From Candidatus Agathobaculum pullicola (GTDB lineage Bacteria; Bacillota; Clostridia; Oscillospirales; Butyricicoccaceae), in the NCBI GenBank assembly GCA_019115085.1, contig DXEF01000032.1, positions 1-58,384 on the forward strand: a stretch of DNA of 58,384 nucleotides, in the 5' to 3' direction. The notes under the pieces are model-generated. The model had not been told where the DNA came from. It was given only the letters and a program-made list of their open reading frames with translations, and did no database searches. Made by a program: the position numbers and the translations under genes. Shown piece by piece: positions 1 through 7,305 of this stretch (positions are counted from its first letter, which is position 1; the number at the start of each line of letters is the position of its first letter).

Positions 1-5
1 AGAAG

Positions 6-296
6 ATGGGGGAACATGAGGCGGAGATTGAGAAAATCAAAAATGTGTTCCTGGCTATCCTGCGGGATATTAAGAAAGATATTGACAACGGGGAACAGCC
101 GGGGGAAGCTGTGACCGCCGCTATGTTCCAAGCCATGCGGGACGCACTGGCGGAGCAGAAACAAAAACCGCTTTCCATTGACGATGTAACGGCGATGGTT
201 GCCGGACAGATCGGACAGCTTGCGCCGATGGACGAGGAAGCCGCCGACCTGTTTCAAAAGCTGGCGAAGAAGATGATGGAGCAGACAAGAAAGTAA
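6..296 (+). CDS. Hypothetical protein of the left element, possibly 5'-truncated
   Basis: This is a 96-residue charged, mostly helical protein with no signal peptide or membrane segment. I do not recognise the family. The frame stays open upstream of the ATG to the window edge, and no clear ribosome binding site is visible in the five bases available. It may therefore be the C-terminal part of a longer protein. It reads in the same direction as the methyltransferase gene 107 bases downstream and lies in the same mobile element, so a mobilisation or accessory role is possible but unproven. Confidence 0.5.
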   Translation: MGEHEAEIEKIKNVFLAILRDIKKDIDNGEQPGEAVTAAMFQAMRDALAEQKQKPLSIDDVTAMVAGQIGQLAPMDEEAADLFQKLAKKMMEQTRK

Positions 297-402
297 GCAT
301 AAAAAGTGCAGAAACCGAAAATGAAATTTTCATATTGCCGCCAAAAAGGAAGTGAGATATAATCTAAATTAGCTACAACTAACGCCGAAAGGAGCATTGT
401 GT

Positions 403-1020
403 ATGTCTTTTTTTCAAAATACTTGCAAGCCAAAAGGAATTGGCGGGAAAATTATGGTTAATATGATGAATTCAGGACATTCATCTATGGCTGAATGGGG
501 CTTTACACATATAGAAATTGCTGAGAATAATATATGTCTGGATATTGGGTGTGGCGGTGGTGCCAATGTTAAAAAACTGTTAGAAAAAAGTCCTCACGGC
601 AAAGTGACGGGTATTGATTACTCAGAAATCAGTGTGGAAAAATCTCAAAAAATCAACAAAGCAGAAATATCAAATAAGCGTTGCAAAATCTTACAAGGTA
701 ATGTAATGGAACTTCCGTTTGAAAATGAAACTTTTGATGTGATTACTGCATTTGAAACAATATATTTTTGGCCTGATATTAGTGGCGCTTTTAAGCAAGT
801 ATATAGAGTTTTAAAAAATACTGGAACTTTTATGATTTGCAACGAGTCAAATGGAGAAAATCCCAAAGAAGAAAAGTGGACTAAAATGATACAAGGAATG
901 AAAATATACAATTCTGAACAAGTTAAAAAATCTTTAGAGGACGCTGGTTTTACAGACATAAAAATACACAAAAATAAAAAAGGCTGGCTCTGCGTAGTTT
1001 GTAAAAAAATTAAGATGTAA
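403..1020 (+). CDS. Class I SAM-dependent methyltransferase (element cargo)
   Basis: A 205-residue soluble protein with the Rossmann methyltransferase signature: motif I LDIGCGGGANV near residue 50, an acidic residue after the second strand (GIDYS), motif III-like QGNVMELPFENETFD and a UbiE/Methyltransf_11-like C-terminal half. The substrate cannot be told from sequence. ATG 403 is chosen because AAAGGAG lies 8 bases upstream; a TTG at 397 would sit almost on the Shine-Dalgarno. Its codon usage is visibly AT-rich compared with the chromosomal genes, consistent with cargo acquired separately from its host. Small methyltransferases on such elements sometimes give resistance or modify small molecules, but nothing here shows that. 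Confidence 0.8.
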   Translation: MSFFQNTCKPKGIGGKIMVNMMNSGHSSMAEWGFTHIEIAENNICLDIGCGGGANVKKLLEKSPHGKVTGIDYSEISVEKSQKINKAEISNKRCKILQGNVMELPFENETFDVITAFETIYFWPDISGAFKQVYRVLKNTGTFMICNESNGENPKEEKWTKMIQGMKIYNSEQVKKSLEDAGFTDIKIHKNKKGWLCVVCKKIKM

Positions 1021-1732
1021 TTCTTTTATTATTCGTGAAATAGCAAAGCCAGCCGAGCCAGTCAACGGTCAAGATGAACGGCGCACAAGTGCGCCGCCGT
1101 TGACAGTCCCGCCCGTCTTTGCTAAAGGGTAATCAAGGCGGGAAAGCCCTAAAATGGCTTCCCGCCCATTTCAATTTCGAGAAAAGAAGCACTTCAAAAT
1201 TGGAAAGAGTGCGGCCAAGCACTTTGAGGGATTGGCCGCCTTGTCCATCCATTCAGCGGAACGGCGGGCGGCGGTCAAGGCCGGGTGTAAACCCGTTCAT
1301 TTCAGTCTTGACGGTTGCCCGCTGTCCTGCTATTTTTCCGAGAGTGTGGCCACAACTTCGGGACACTTTGTCCACAAGTCAGAGCGTAGGACGAAGAACG
1401 GGGCGTTCATATACGCCCTGTCTGCTGTCGAAAACAGACCTGCGCTTGCGGCTCCACGCCACGCAAGCACAGCCCTGTTTTCCTGCCGCTTCAAATGCCC
1501 TTGCCCTCCCCAGCGGCAACCTCATTTTCACGGCAACGCCGACAGAGCGTATAACACACTACACTTTGCAAGCAAAGTCGTGTGCCAAATAGGGGCTTTG
1601 CCCCCTTTGGAAACCCCCACAAGAAAAGGCAGTACGCTACCCCTCTACGGGGCGCATACCGCCTTTTCTTGTTATCCAGCCCTCCGGCTGTATCGGTTGA
1701 GCAAAAGTCAGCGTGGGAATGGTGTGGTATCT
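1021..1732. other. Non-coding, palindrome-rich end of the left element
   Basis: No convincing gene lies here. Two overlapping plus-strand frames stay open (1119-1592 and 1154-1744), but their translations are low-complexity and match no family I know. The DNA holds several inverted repeats: an AACGGCG/CGCCGTT arm pair around 1076-1101, GGCGGGAAGCC-type arms at about 1136-1166, and a terminator-like hairpin at 1624-1671. Such structured non-coding ends are common in conjugative and mobilisable elements. Confidence 0.5.
1622..1673. terminator. Terminator-like hairpin in the left element
   Basis: The arms AAAAGGCAGTACGC and GCATACCGCCTTTTC surround a G/C-rich loop and are followed by TTGTT. The inner part can also pair (CCCC/GGGG). 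It could end transcription leaving the element on either strand. Confidence 0.45.
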
Positions 1733-1870
1733 TTATCTAAGTGATACCCCGTTCTCCCATTTGCTGACCGCCTTATCCGACACCAGCAGTCGTTCGGCCA
1801 GCTGCTTTTGCGTCAGTCCCAATGCCTTCCGCCGCGCGGCAATCAGTGCGCCCATAGTCCTTGCATCCAT
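1733..1870 (-). pseudogene. XRE-family HTH regulator, truncated by the left element
   Basis: Starting at ATG 1870 (preceded by GGGAGGTG), the minus strand encodes MDARTMGALIAARRKALG, then LTQKQLAERLLVSDKAVSKW and ENGVSL. This is the N-terminal HTH_3 domain of a DNA-binding repressor, complete through the recognition helix. Normal proteins of this type continue with PDVSLLPELA-like sequence and a C-terminal effector region. Here the frame meets TAA (1735-1733) after 45 codons, inside the sequence that starts the mobile element. The rest of the gene should lie at the other end of that element, outside the window. The remaining HTH might still bind DNA, but this is doubtful. Confidence 0.75.
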
Positions 1871-1936
1871 ACACTACACCTCCCTTTTCTGCTCCCAGCA
1901 TAACAGCATATGCCGCGCAGAGCAACCGACAGACGG

Positions 1937-1973
1937 AAGAAGGGCGCTCTACCAGCGGTAGAATGCCCTTCCA
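1937..1973 (-). terminator. Terminator after the phosphatase-acetyltransferase gene
   Basis: The arms GAAGGGC-GCTCTACC and GGTAGAA-TGCCCTTC pair with a three-base loop, just past the stop codon of the minus-strand gene at 1981. They separate it from the truncated XRE gene. Confidence 0.6.
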
Positions 1974-1980
1974 AAATGCG

Positions 1981-3141
1981 TCAATCGATGCAGATCCGCT
2001 TGAACATGCGAAAATGCAGGCCGTTTTCGTCCCGATATTCGCCGCGCTGCTCAAACGCGAATTTGTGATAAAAGCCCTGCGCACGCGCGTTCTCTGACGC
2101 GACATGCGCGCATAAGTAATCCTTGCCGAGCGCACGGTATACGCTGATGGCCTGTCCGAGAATCTGCCCGCTCAGGCCATGGCCGCGATATGCTTTATCG
2201 ATGCAGAAGCCGCCGACCAGCCCCACGTCCGGCTCGTCATCATACCAGGTTTTCAGATAGACCAGTGACACGGGCGTGCCGTCCTCCAGACAGCCGAAGC
2301 AGCACGAGCGCGGCGACACCCGCTGCGCGCGTGCGACATCCGCAAGCAGAGCTGCGGGGCTCAGACCTGCGTCCGTGCCGTAGGCGTTTTGATGCAGCTC
2401 GCGCATAAACGCGACGATTTTTGCCGCGTCCTCCTCGTCCATCGGGTCGGCACGGCGAAACCAGATTTGCGGCGTGCTCGGCACGCCCTTGTGATCCGTC
2501 CAGCCGATGGAGGCGAACGTGGACAGCTCCTGCGGCAGGTGCGAGGCGTCGTTTTCGTACACCACGTCGATTTTGTCCGGACCGTCAAACACAAATTTGG
2601 CAACACAGGTGTTATCGCCCCAGCCGATTTCCCCCATCTGCTCGGGCGCAAGTCCATGCGCAATCGTCAGCGCGCCGCGAATGGCCGATCCATGCGTCAC
2701 AACCGCAAAGGTCTGTCCCGCATGCGCCGCGACCAAACGCCGCACACCATCCAGCATACGCCGCCCCGCCTGCATGACGCTTTCACCGTGCGGCGGCACC
2801 GCTTCCCATGGACGCGCGTGCCAAACTGCATATTCCTCCGGCCAGATGCGCGGCAGCTCGGCCCACGGGATATCCTCCCAATCGCCCATGTCGATTTCGC
2901 GCAGCACCGGACGGGTTTCCACATTCAGCCCGTGCGGCGCGGCAACGGCTTTCGCTGTCGTGCGCGCACGGAACAAATCGGACGCATAAACCGCATCCAG
3001 CGGCACGGCTTCAAACCGCTTTGCCAGATACGGCAGCTGCTGATGCCCGCGGGGTGTAAGCAGGCTGTCGTACTGCCCTTGGCAGCGGCGATAGACATTG
3101 CCCTCGGCCTCGGCGTGGCGGATGAGATAAACCGTGGTCAT
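1981..3141 (-). CDS. Histidine phosphatase - GNAT acetyltransferase fusion protein
   Basis: A 386-residue soluble two-domain protein. Residues 1-200 form a phosphoglycerate-mutase-like histidine phosphatase, with the phosphohistidine motif YLIRHAEAEGN at residues 5-15 and the second histidine in VVTHGSAIRG near residue 150. Residues about 225-386 form a GNAT acetyltransferase with the acetyl-CoA loop AYRGHGLSGQIL and a typical C-terminal YHKFAFEQRGEYR segment. It follows pyrD after three bases, so it is probably the last gene of the pyrK-pyrD operon. The substrates are unknown. The fusion suggests that one small metabolite or pathway uses both activities, which is inference. The phosphatase alone might resemble CobC or GpmB. 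Confidence 0.88.
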   Translation of the reverse strand: MTTVYLIRHAEAEGNVYRRCQGQYDSLLTPRGHQQLPYLAKRFEAVPLDAVYASDLFRARTTAKAVAAPHGLNVETRPVLREIDMGDWEDIPWAELPRIWPEEYAVWHARPWEAVPPHGESVMQAGRRMLDGVRRLVAAHAGQTFAVVTHGSAIRGALTIAHGLAPEQMGEIGWGDNTCVAKFVFDGPDKIDVVYENDASHLPQELSTFASIGWTDHKGVPSTPQIWFRRADPMDEEDAAKIVAFMRELHQNAYGTDAGLSPAALLADVARAQRVSPRSCCFGCLEDGTPVSLVYLKTWYDDEPDVGLVGGFCIDKAYRGHGLSGQILGQAISVYRALGKDYLCAHVASENARAQGFYHKFAFEQRGEYRDENGLHFRMFKRICID

Positions 3142-3144
3142 GCT

Positions 3145-4053
3145 TTAGACCTCCACCGCGCCGGACAGCTCGGAAACCGATTTCACGCCGTGCGCATCCA
3201 TCCATTCTTCCAGTTCACGCAATGCTTTGACCGGCGCCATCGGGTCGGCAAACATGACCGTACCCATCGCCACCGCGCCCGCGCCCGCAAGCAGCATCTC
3301 CACGATATCCTTACCCGTGCGGATGCCGCCCATACCGAGAATCGGCACGGAGACCGACCGCCGCACCTGATAGACCATACGCACCGCGACTGGGAACACC
3401 GCCGGGCCGGACAGGCCGCCCATGACGTTGGACAGAATCGGCTTGCGGGTTTCAATATTGATGCGCATACCGAGCAGCGTGTTGATAAGGCTTAAAGCGT
3501 CCGCGCCCGCCGCTTCTGCCGCGCGCGCGATCTCGGTAATATCGGTCACATTGGGGCTGAGCTTGACGATCAGCGGCTTTTTCGCTTTCTTTTTTGCCGC
3601 CGACACGACTTCTTCAACCATGTCCGGCCGCGTGCCGAACGCCATACCGCCGCATTTGACATTCGGGCAGGAGATGTTCATTTCGATCAGGTCGACATCC
3701 GCGTCCGAAATCTTCTCAACCATACCCTCGTATTCCTCGACCGTGTTGCCCGACACGTTCGCGATAATCGCGGTGTCATACTGCCGCAGGAACGGGATTT
3801 GCTCGGCAATAAAACGGTCGATACCCGGATTTTGCAAGCCCACGCAATTTAAAATGCCCGCCGGGGTTTCCGCGATGCGGGGCGCGGGGTTACCGAGCCG
3901 CTCGGTCGGGGTCAGGCCCTTGACGCCGACGCCGCCAAGCAGAGACAGGTCGAAAAACTCGCCGTACTCGTGGCCGAAGCCGAACGTGCCGGACGCGGTC
4001 GTGATGGGGTTTTTCAGCTCCACGCCGCAGAAATTCACTCTCAAATCCGCCAT
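3145..4053 (-). CDS. pyrD: Dihydroorotate dehydrogenase B, catalytic subunit
   Basis: A 302-residue FMN enzyme that oxidises dihydroorotate to orotate in pyrimidine synthesis. Class 1B features are visible: the catalytic cysteine in NISCPNVKCGG, the lysine in LIVKLSPNVTD, and the FMN-phosphate loops NVMGGLSGPAV and MGGIRTGKDIVEMLLAGA. Class 1B enzymes work as a heterotetramer with PyrK, encoded immediately upstream. ATG 4053 is chosen: it overlaps the pyrK stop as TAATG, and AGGAGG lies 10 bases upstream. GTG 4059 is possible but sits only four bases from the Shine-Dalgarno. It is probably co-transcribed with pyrK and the downstream fusion gene. Confidence 0.95.
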   Translation of the reverse strand: MADLRVNFCGVELKNPITTASGTFGFGHEYGEFFDLSLLGGVGVKGLTPTERLGNPAPRIAETPAGILNCVGLQNPGIDRFIAEQIPFLRQYDTAIIANVSGNTVEEYEGMVEKISDADVDLIEMNISCPNVKCGGMAFGTRPDMVEEVVSAAKKKAKKPLIVKLSPNVTDITEIARAAEAAGADALSLINTLLGMRINIETRKPILSNVMGGLSGPAVFPVAVRMVYQVRRSVSVPILGMGGIRTGKDIVEMLLAGAGAVAMGTVMFADPMAPVKALRELEEWMDAHGVKSVSELSGAVEV

Positions 4054-4820
4054 TACCACTCGACCTCCTTTGCGTCAAACACCGGCCCGTCCTTGCAGAC
4101 ATGGCCATATCGGGTTTCGCCGTTTTTGCTCTTGAGCGCGCAGGCGCACACCAGACACGCGCCGATGCCGCAGCCCATCCGCTCCTCCATCGAGACCTGA
4201 CAGGGCACGCCCGCCTCGTCCGCGATGGCGGCGATGGCTTTGAGCATCGGCTTGGGGCCGCAGGCGGCCACGCCGGTCGCGTCCCCCATCAGTTCCTTCA
4301 GCACGTCGGTGACAAAGCCGTGCCGCGCATACGAGCCGTCGTCGGTCGTGATAAACGCTTCGCAGACCGCCTTAAAATCCTCCTCGAGGATGACCGCGTC
4401 TTTGTTCCGGAAACCGAGGACTGCGCGCGGCTGCGCGCCCTCGCCCGCCGCTTTTTTGGCACACGCGAGCATGGGCGGCACGCCGATGCCGCCGCCGACA
4501 AAGATGGGCTTTGCGCCGAGCACGGCGGTATCAAACCCGTGACCGAGCGGCCCGAGCACATCCAGCTCGTCCCCTGTTTTACGGGCGGCGAGCCACTTTG
4601 TGCCCTCGCCTTTGACCTGAAATACAATACGCAAATTGCCGTCCTGCCAGTCACAAATCGAAATCGGGCGGCGCAGCAGATTTCCCTCGCCGCACGCGAT
4701 ATGCACAAACTGGCCGACCTGTGTCTGCCCGCAGATGGCGGGCGCGTGCATGGTAATGGAATATAAACCTTCGCCCAGACGCGTACATTCCGCGACCCGG
4801 CAGATTTCCTGAATCGACAT
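4053..4820 (-). CDS. pyrK: Dihydroorotate dehydrogenase B, electron-transfer subunit
   Basis: A 255-residue ferredoxin-reductase-like subunit that passes electrons from PyrD to NAD+ through FAD and a 2Fe-2S cluster. The FAD site (LLRRPISICD), the pyridine-nucleotide site (VGGGIGVPPMLA) and the cluster cysteines (MGCGIGACLVCAC and a later GHVCKDGP) are all present. The start MSIQEICRVAEC at 4820 follows AGGGGAAGAGGT. The same frame runs open to 5054, but that extension crosses terminator hairpins and is not coding. It leads the pyrK-pyrD-phosphatase/acetyltransferase operon. Confidence 0.94.
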   Translation of the reverse strand: MSIQEICRVAECTRLGEGLYSITMHAPAICGQTQVGQFVHIACGEGNLLRRPISICDWQDGNLRIVFQVKGEGTKWLAARKTGDELDVLGPLGHGFDTAVLGAKPIFVGGGIGVPPMLACAKKAAGEGAQPRAVLGFRNKDAVILEEDFKAVCEAFITTDDGSYARHGFVTDVLKELMGDATGVAACGPKPMLKAIAAIADEAGVPCQVSMEERMGCGIGACLVCACALKSKNGETRYGHVCKDGPVFDAKEVEW

Positions 4821-4879
4821 ACCTCTTCCCCTTTCGGTGGTTACTGTTTCTATTGTACAGGAAGTTTGCGCAAAAGGGA

Positions 4880-4912
4880 ACAAAAAAGGACAGGGAAACC
4901 TGTCCTTTTTCA
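4880..4912. terminator. Hairpin terminator between pgsA and pyrK
   Basis: AAAAAAGGACAGG and CCTGTCCTTTTT pair around GAAA. The runs of A and T on both sides allow termination on either strand; upstream minus-strand transcripts come from rimO-pgsA. Confidence 0.7.
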
Positions 4913-4951
4913 GACCGTTGATCGAAACCATGGTTTCGATCGAATCAGACG

Positions 4952-4983
4952 CATCAAAAGTCGAGCAAAACTCGACTTTTTGA
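4952..4983 (-). terminator. Hairpin terminator downstream of pgsA
   Basis: The arms AAAAGTCGAG and CTCGACTTTTT pair around a short AT-rich loop. A further palindrome, GATCGAAACC/GGTTTCGATC, lies at 4920-4941. Together with the hairpin at 4880 they fill most of the 261-base gap between pyrK and pgsA. Confidence 0.6.
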
Positions 4984-5081
4984 TGCCGCTCAAGGTGAAT
5001 TGCGGCAAAGCCGCGAGAGAAGGTCCTCTGGAGGACACAGAGCGGCTGAATCATTGCGCTGCGGCGCAGAATTTTTCATAT

Positions 5082-5756
5082 TTACTTTTGCTTTACTGCG
5101 CCTTCCTTGATAATATCCCAGTTCTTGCGCAGGTAGTCCCAACCGGAGTAAACCGTCACCAGCGTGACCACCCAGCCGATTACGGCAATCAGGCTAATTG
5201 TCTGCATGGGTTCGGGTATCTGCTGTGCATACTGCGGCGGCATGAGCCACATGGGGTCACGAAAACCAATGCTGGGAAATGCGATGTAATACAGATAGAT
5301 TAGAATAATACCGCCGATCTGGACGCAGGTTTTGACCTTGCCCGTCCACGTTGCGGCAAGCACGCGGCCCTTGTTCGCCGCGACCACGCGCAGCGAGGTG
5401 ATAATCAGCTCGCGCGCGAGGATGACACACACCATCCAGCCCGCCATCGCGCCTTGCTCGGCAATCAGGATGAGCGCCGAAGATACGAGCAATTTATCCG
5501 CCAGTGGATCGACAAACTTACCAAAGTCGGTCACCTGATTGTACTTGCGAGCGACATAGCCGTCGAGAAAATCCGTAAAACTTGCCACACAGAACAGCAC
5601 CAGTGCCACGACTGTTGCCGTCGGGAATATAAAGGTCGGCACATAGGTCTGCGCAGAGGTTACTTCATCATAAATAACCATCGGCTGTGAGGCAAAATAC
5701 AGGAAAAACGGGATCATCGCGATGCGCGTGAGCGTAATTTTATTGGCTGTTGTCAT
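5082..5756 (-). CDS. pgsA: CDP-diacylglycerol-glycerol-3-phosphate 3-phosphatidyltransferase
   Basis: A 224-residue integral membrane enzyme making phosphatidylglycerophosphate, the committed step of phosphatidylglycerol synthesis. The CDP-alcohol phosphatidyltransferase motif D-G-x2-A-R-x8-G-x3-D-x3-D is complete (DGYVARKYNQVTDFGKFVD followed by PLADK). About five or six hydrophobic helices are visible. It starts at ATG 5756, three bases after the rimO stop, so the two are almost certainly co-transcribed. The N-terminal loop (residues about 20-40) is somewhat longer than in the Bacillus enzyme. Confidence 0.94.
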   Translation of the reverse strand: MTTANKITLTRIAMIPFFLYFASQPMVIYDEVTSAQTYVPTFIFPTATVVALVLFCVASFTDFLDGYVARKYNQVTDFGKFVDPLADKLLVSSALILIAEQGAMAGWMVCVILARELIITSLRVVAANKGRVLAATWTGKVKTCVQIGGIILIYLYYIAFPSIGFRDPMWLMPPQYAQQIPEPMQTISLIAVIGWVVTLVTVYSGWDYLRKNWDIIKEGAVKQK

Positions 5757-5759
5757 ATC

Positions 5760-7091
5760 TCATTCCCCCTTTTGCCGGACGCCGAGCAAGTCCGCCCCAA
5801 GGCTTTCGGTGATGCGCACCGGAACAAACATGCCCGCTTCGGGTGCGTCGTCGCTTTCAAAATACACATGCCCATCCACCTCAACCGAGTCGGCATAGGT
5901 GCGGCCGTACCAGAGCTGCTGCTCGTCGTCCCAGCCCTCGCACAAAACCTCCATCACTTCGCCGTGGCGCGCGGTGTTGTAGTCATCCAGCACGCCCGAC
6001 TGCAATTCCTCGACGATCAAGCGGCGGTTTGCCTTGGTCTCCGCGTCAATCTGGTCGGGCAGCTCGGCGGCTTCCGTCCCCTCTTCGGGCGAAAACTCAA
6101 ACACGCCGACGCGCTCGATTTGCGTCTCTTGCAAAAAGCTGCACAGCTCGGCAAACTCCTCTTCCGTTTCGCCCGGCAGGCCTACGATCAGACTGGTGCG
6201 CAGCACCAGACCCGGGATACGCTGCCGCAGCTTTGCGATAAGCGCAGCGAACGTCTCGCCGTCGCCCGGACGGTGCATCGCGCGCAGGATACGCTTTGAC
6301 ACATGCTGCAGCGGGATGTCCAGATACTTGACGATTTTCGGCTCGGACGCAATCACGTCAATCAGCTCGTCTGTAATCTGGTCGGGGTACAGATAGTGCA
6401 GGCGCACCCAAGTAAAGTCCAGCTGACACAGCTGCCGCAGCAGTTCAGGCAGCAGGCGCTTGCGCTCGGGCAGGTCCATACCATACTTGGTGATGTCCTG
6501 GGCAATAACGATCAGTTCCTTCACCCCGGCATCCGACAACTGACGCGCTTCTTCCAGCAAAGCCTGCATTTCACGCGAACGGTACGGCCCGCGCAGTTTG
6601 GGGATAATGCAGTAGCCGCAGCGGTTGGAGCAGCCTTCCGCAATCTTAAAGTAAGCGGTATAGGATGGAGTCAGACGGTTGCGGTCGCCCTCGAGCGCGG
6701 CCGACGCCATATCCGCCATATACGCGGCCTTTTCGCCGCCGAGCGCGGCATTTGCCGCGTCCACGATGTTTTCATAGCTGCCCGTGCCGCAGATGGCGTC
6801 AATTTCCGGCAGCTCTTTCTGCATTTCCTCCGCGTAACGCTGCACCAGACAGCCGGTCACGACCAAACCTTTCATATTTCCGGTCTGCTTGTACTGCGCG
6901 GTCTCGAGAATCGTCTCGATGGCCTCGCTCTTGGCCGCTTCGATGAAGCCGCAGGTGTTGACTACACCTACATCGGCCTCGGTCATATCCTCGGTAATTT
7001 CCCAGCCCGCTGCGCGCAGCAGGGCCAGCATATGCTCGCTGTCCACCAGATTTTTGGCGCAGCCGAGCGAGACCAATCCGATTTTCGGCAT
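5760..7091 (-). CDS. rimO: Ribosomal protein S12 methylthiotransferase
   Basis: A 443-residue radical-SAM enzyme adding a methylthio group to an aspartate of ribosomal protein S12. It has the N-terminal UPF0004 cluster domain (SLGCAKNLVDSEHML, with further cysteines in NTCGF and TGCLVQR), the radical-SAM triad CSNRCGYC near residue 145 and a C-terminal TRAM domain. RimO is preferred over MiaB because of the N-terminal SLGCAKN and the overall length. The start MPKIGLVSLGC at 7091 has AGAGGAG upstream; the frame extends to 7133 without a ribosome binding site. It is the first gene of a pair with pgsA. Confidence 0.93.
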   Translation of the reverse strand: MPKIGLVSLGCAKNLVDSEHMLALLRAAGWEITEDMTEADVGVVNTCGFIEAAKSEAIETILETAQYKQTGNMKGLVVTGCLVQRYAEEMQKELPEIDAICGTGSYENIVDAANAALGGEKAAYMADMASAALEGDRNRLTPSYTAYFKIAEGCSNRCGYCIIPKLRGPYRSREMQALLEEARQLSDAGVKELIVIAQDITKYGMDLPERKRLLPELLRQLCQLDFTWVRLHYLYPDQITDELIDVIASEPKIVKYLDIPLQHVSKRILRAMHRPGDGETFAALIAKLRQRIPGLVLRTSLIVGLPGETEEEFAELCSFLQETQIERVGVFEFSPEEGTEAAELPDQIDAETKANRRLIVEELQSGVLDDYNTARHGEVMEVLCEGWDDEQQLWYGRTYADSVEVDGHVYFESDDAPEAGMFVPVRITESLGADLLGVRQKGE

Positions 7092-7305
7092 TGAATTTCT
7101 CCTCTCTAATAGTTCAAGGCAGCGCCGCATCATTTATCAAAAGCGATTTGCGTGTAAATTTTACGTTCGGACGCGGCATATTTTTGCAGCAATACTGGAT
7201 GTATTGCAAGAAAACATAACAAAGTCCGGGCGGAAAATTTCCGCAAAGCGCCGCAGATACAATGGTGCGGTGCTGCCTACATTATACAGGATTTGCGCGT
7301 GTTTG

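Larger units (their letters stand above)
1..1737. mobile_element. Right end of an integrative element, continuing beyond the window
   Basis: The chromosomal XRE regulator gene on the minus strand breaks off at about 1737. From there to base 1 the sequence has a different character: a palindrome-rich non-coding stretch, an AT-rich methyltransferase gene and the end of a small acidic ORF. Reading inward from the junction, the element begins GATAAAGA (1730-1737, minus strand). The same eight bases begin the serine-recombinase element at 56598. TnpX/TndX-type elements are known to recombine at a GA dinucleotide, which fits both ends. No recombinase of this element is inside the window, so its family is inferred from the end only. 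Confidence 0.6.

Noticed and set aside
1119..1744. Two overlapping open frames in the end of the left element
   Set aside because: Low-complexity translations without family features, in palindrome-rich DNA.
4821..5054. N-terminal extension of pyrK
   Set aside because: The extension crosses terminator hairpins and matches no PyrK; ATG 4820 has a good ribosome binding site.
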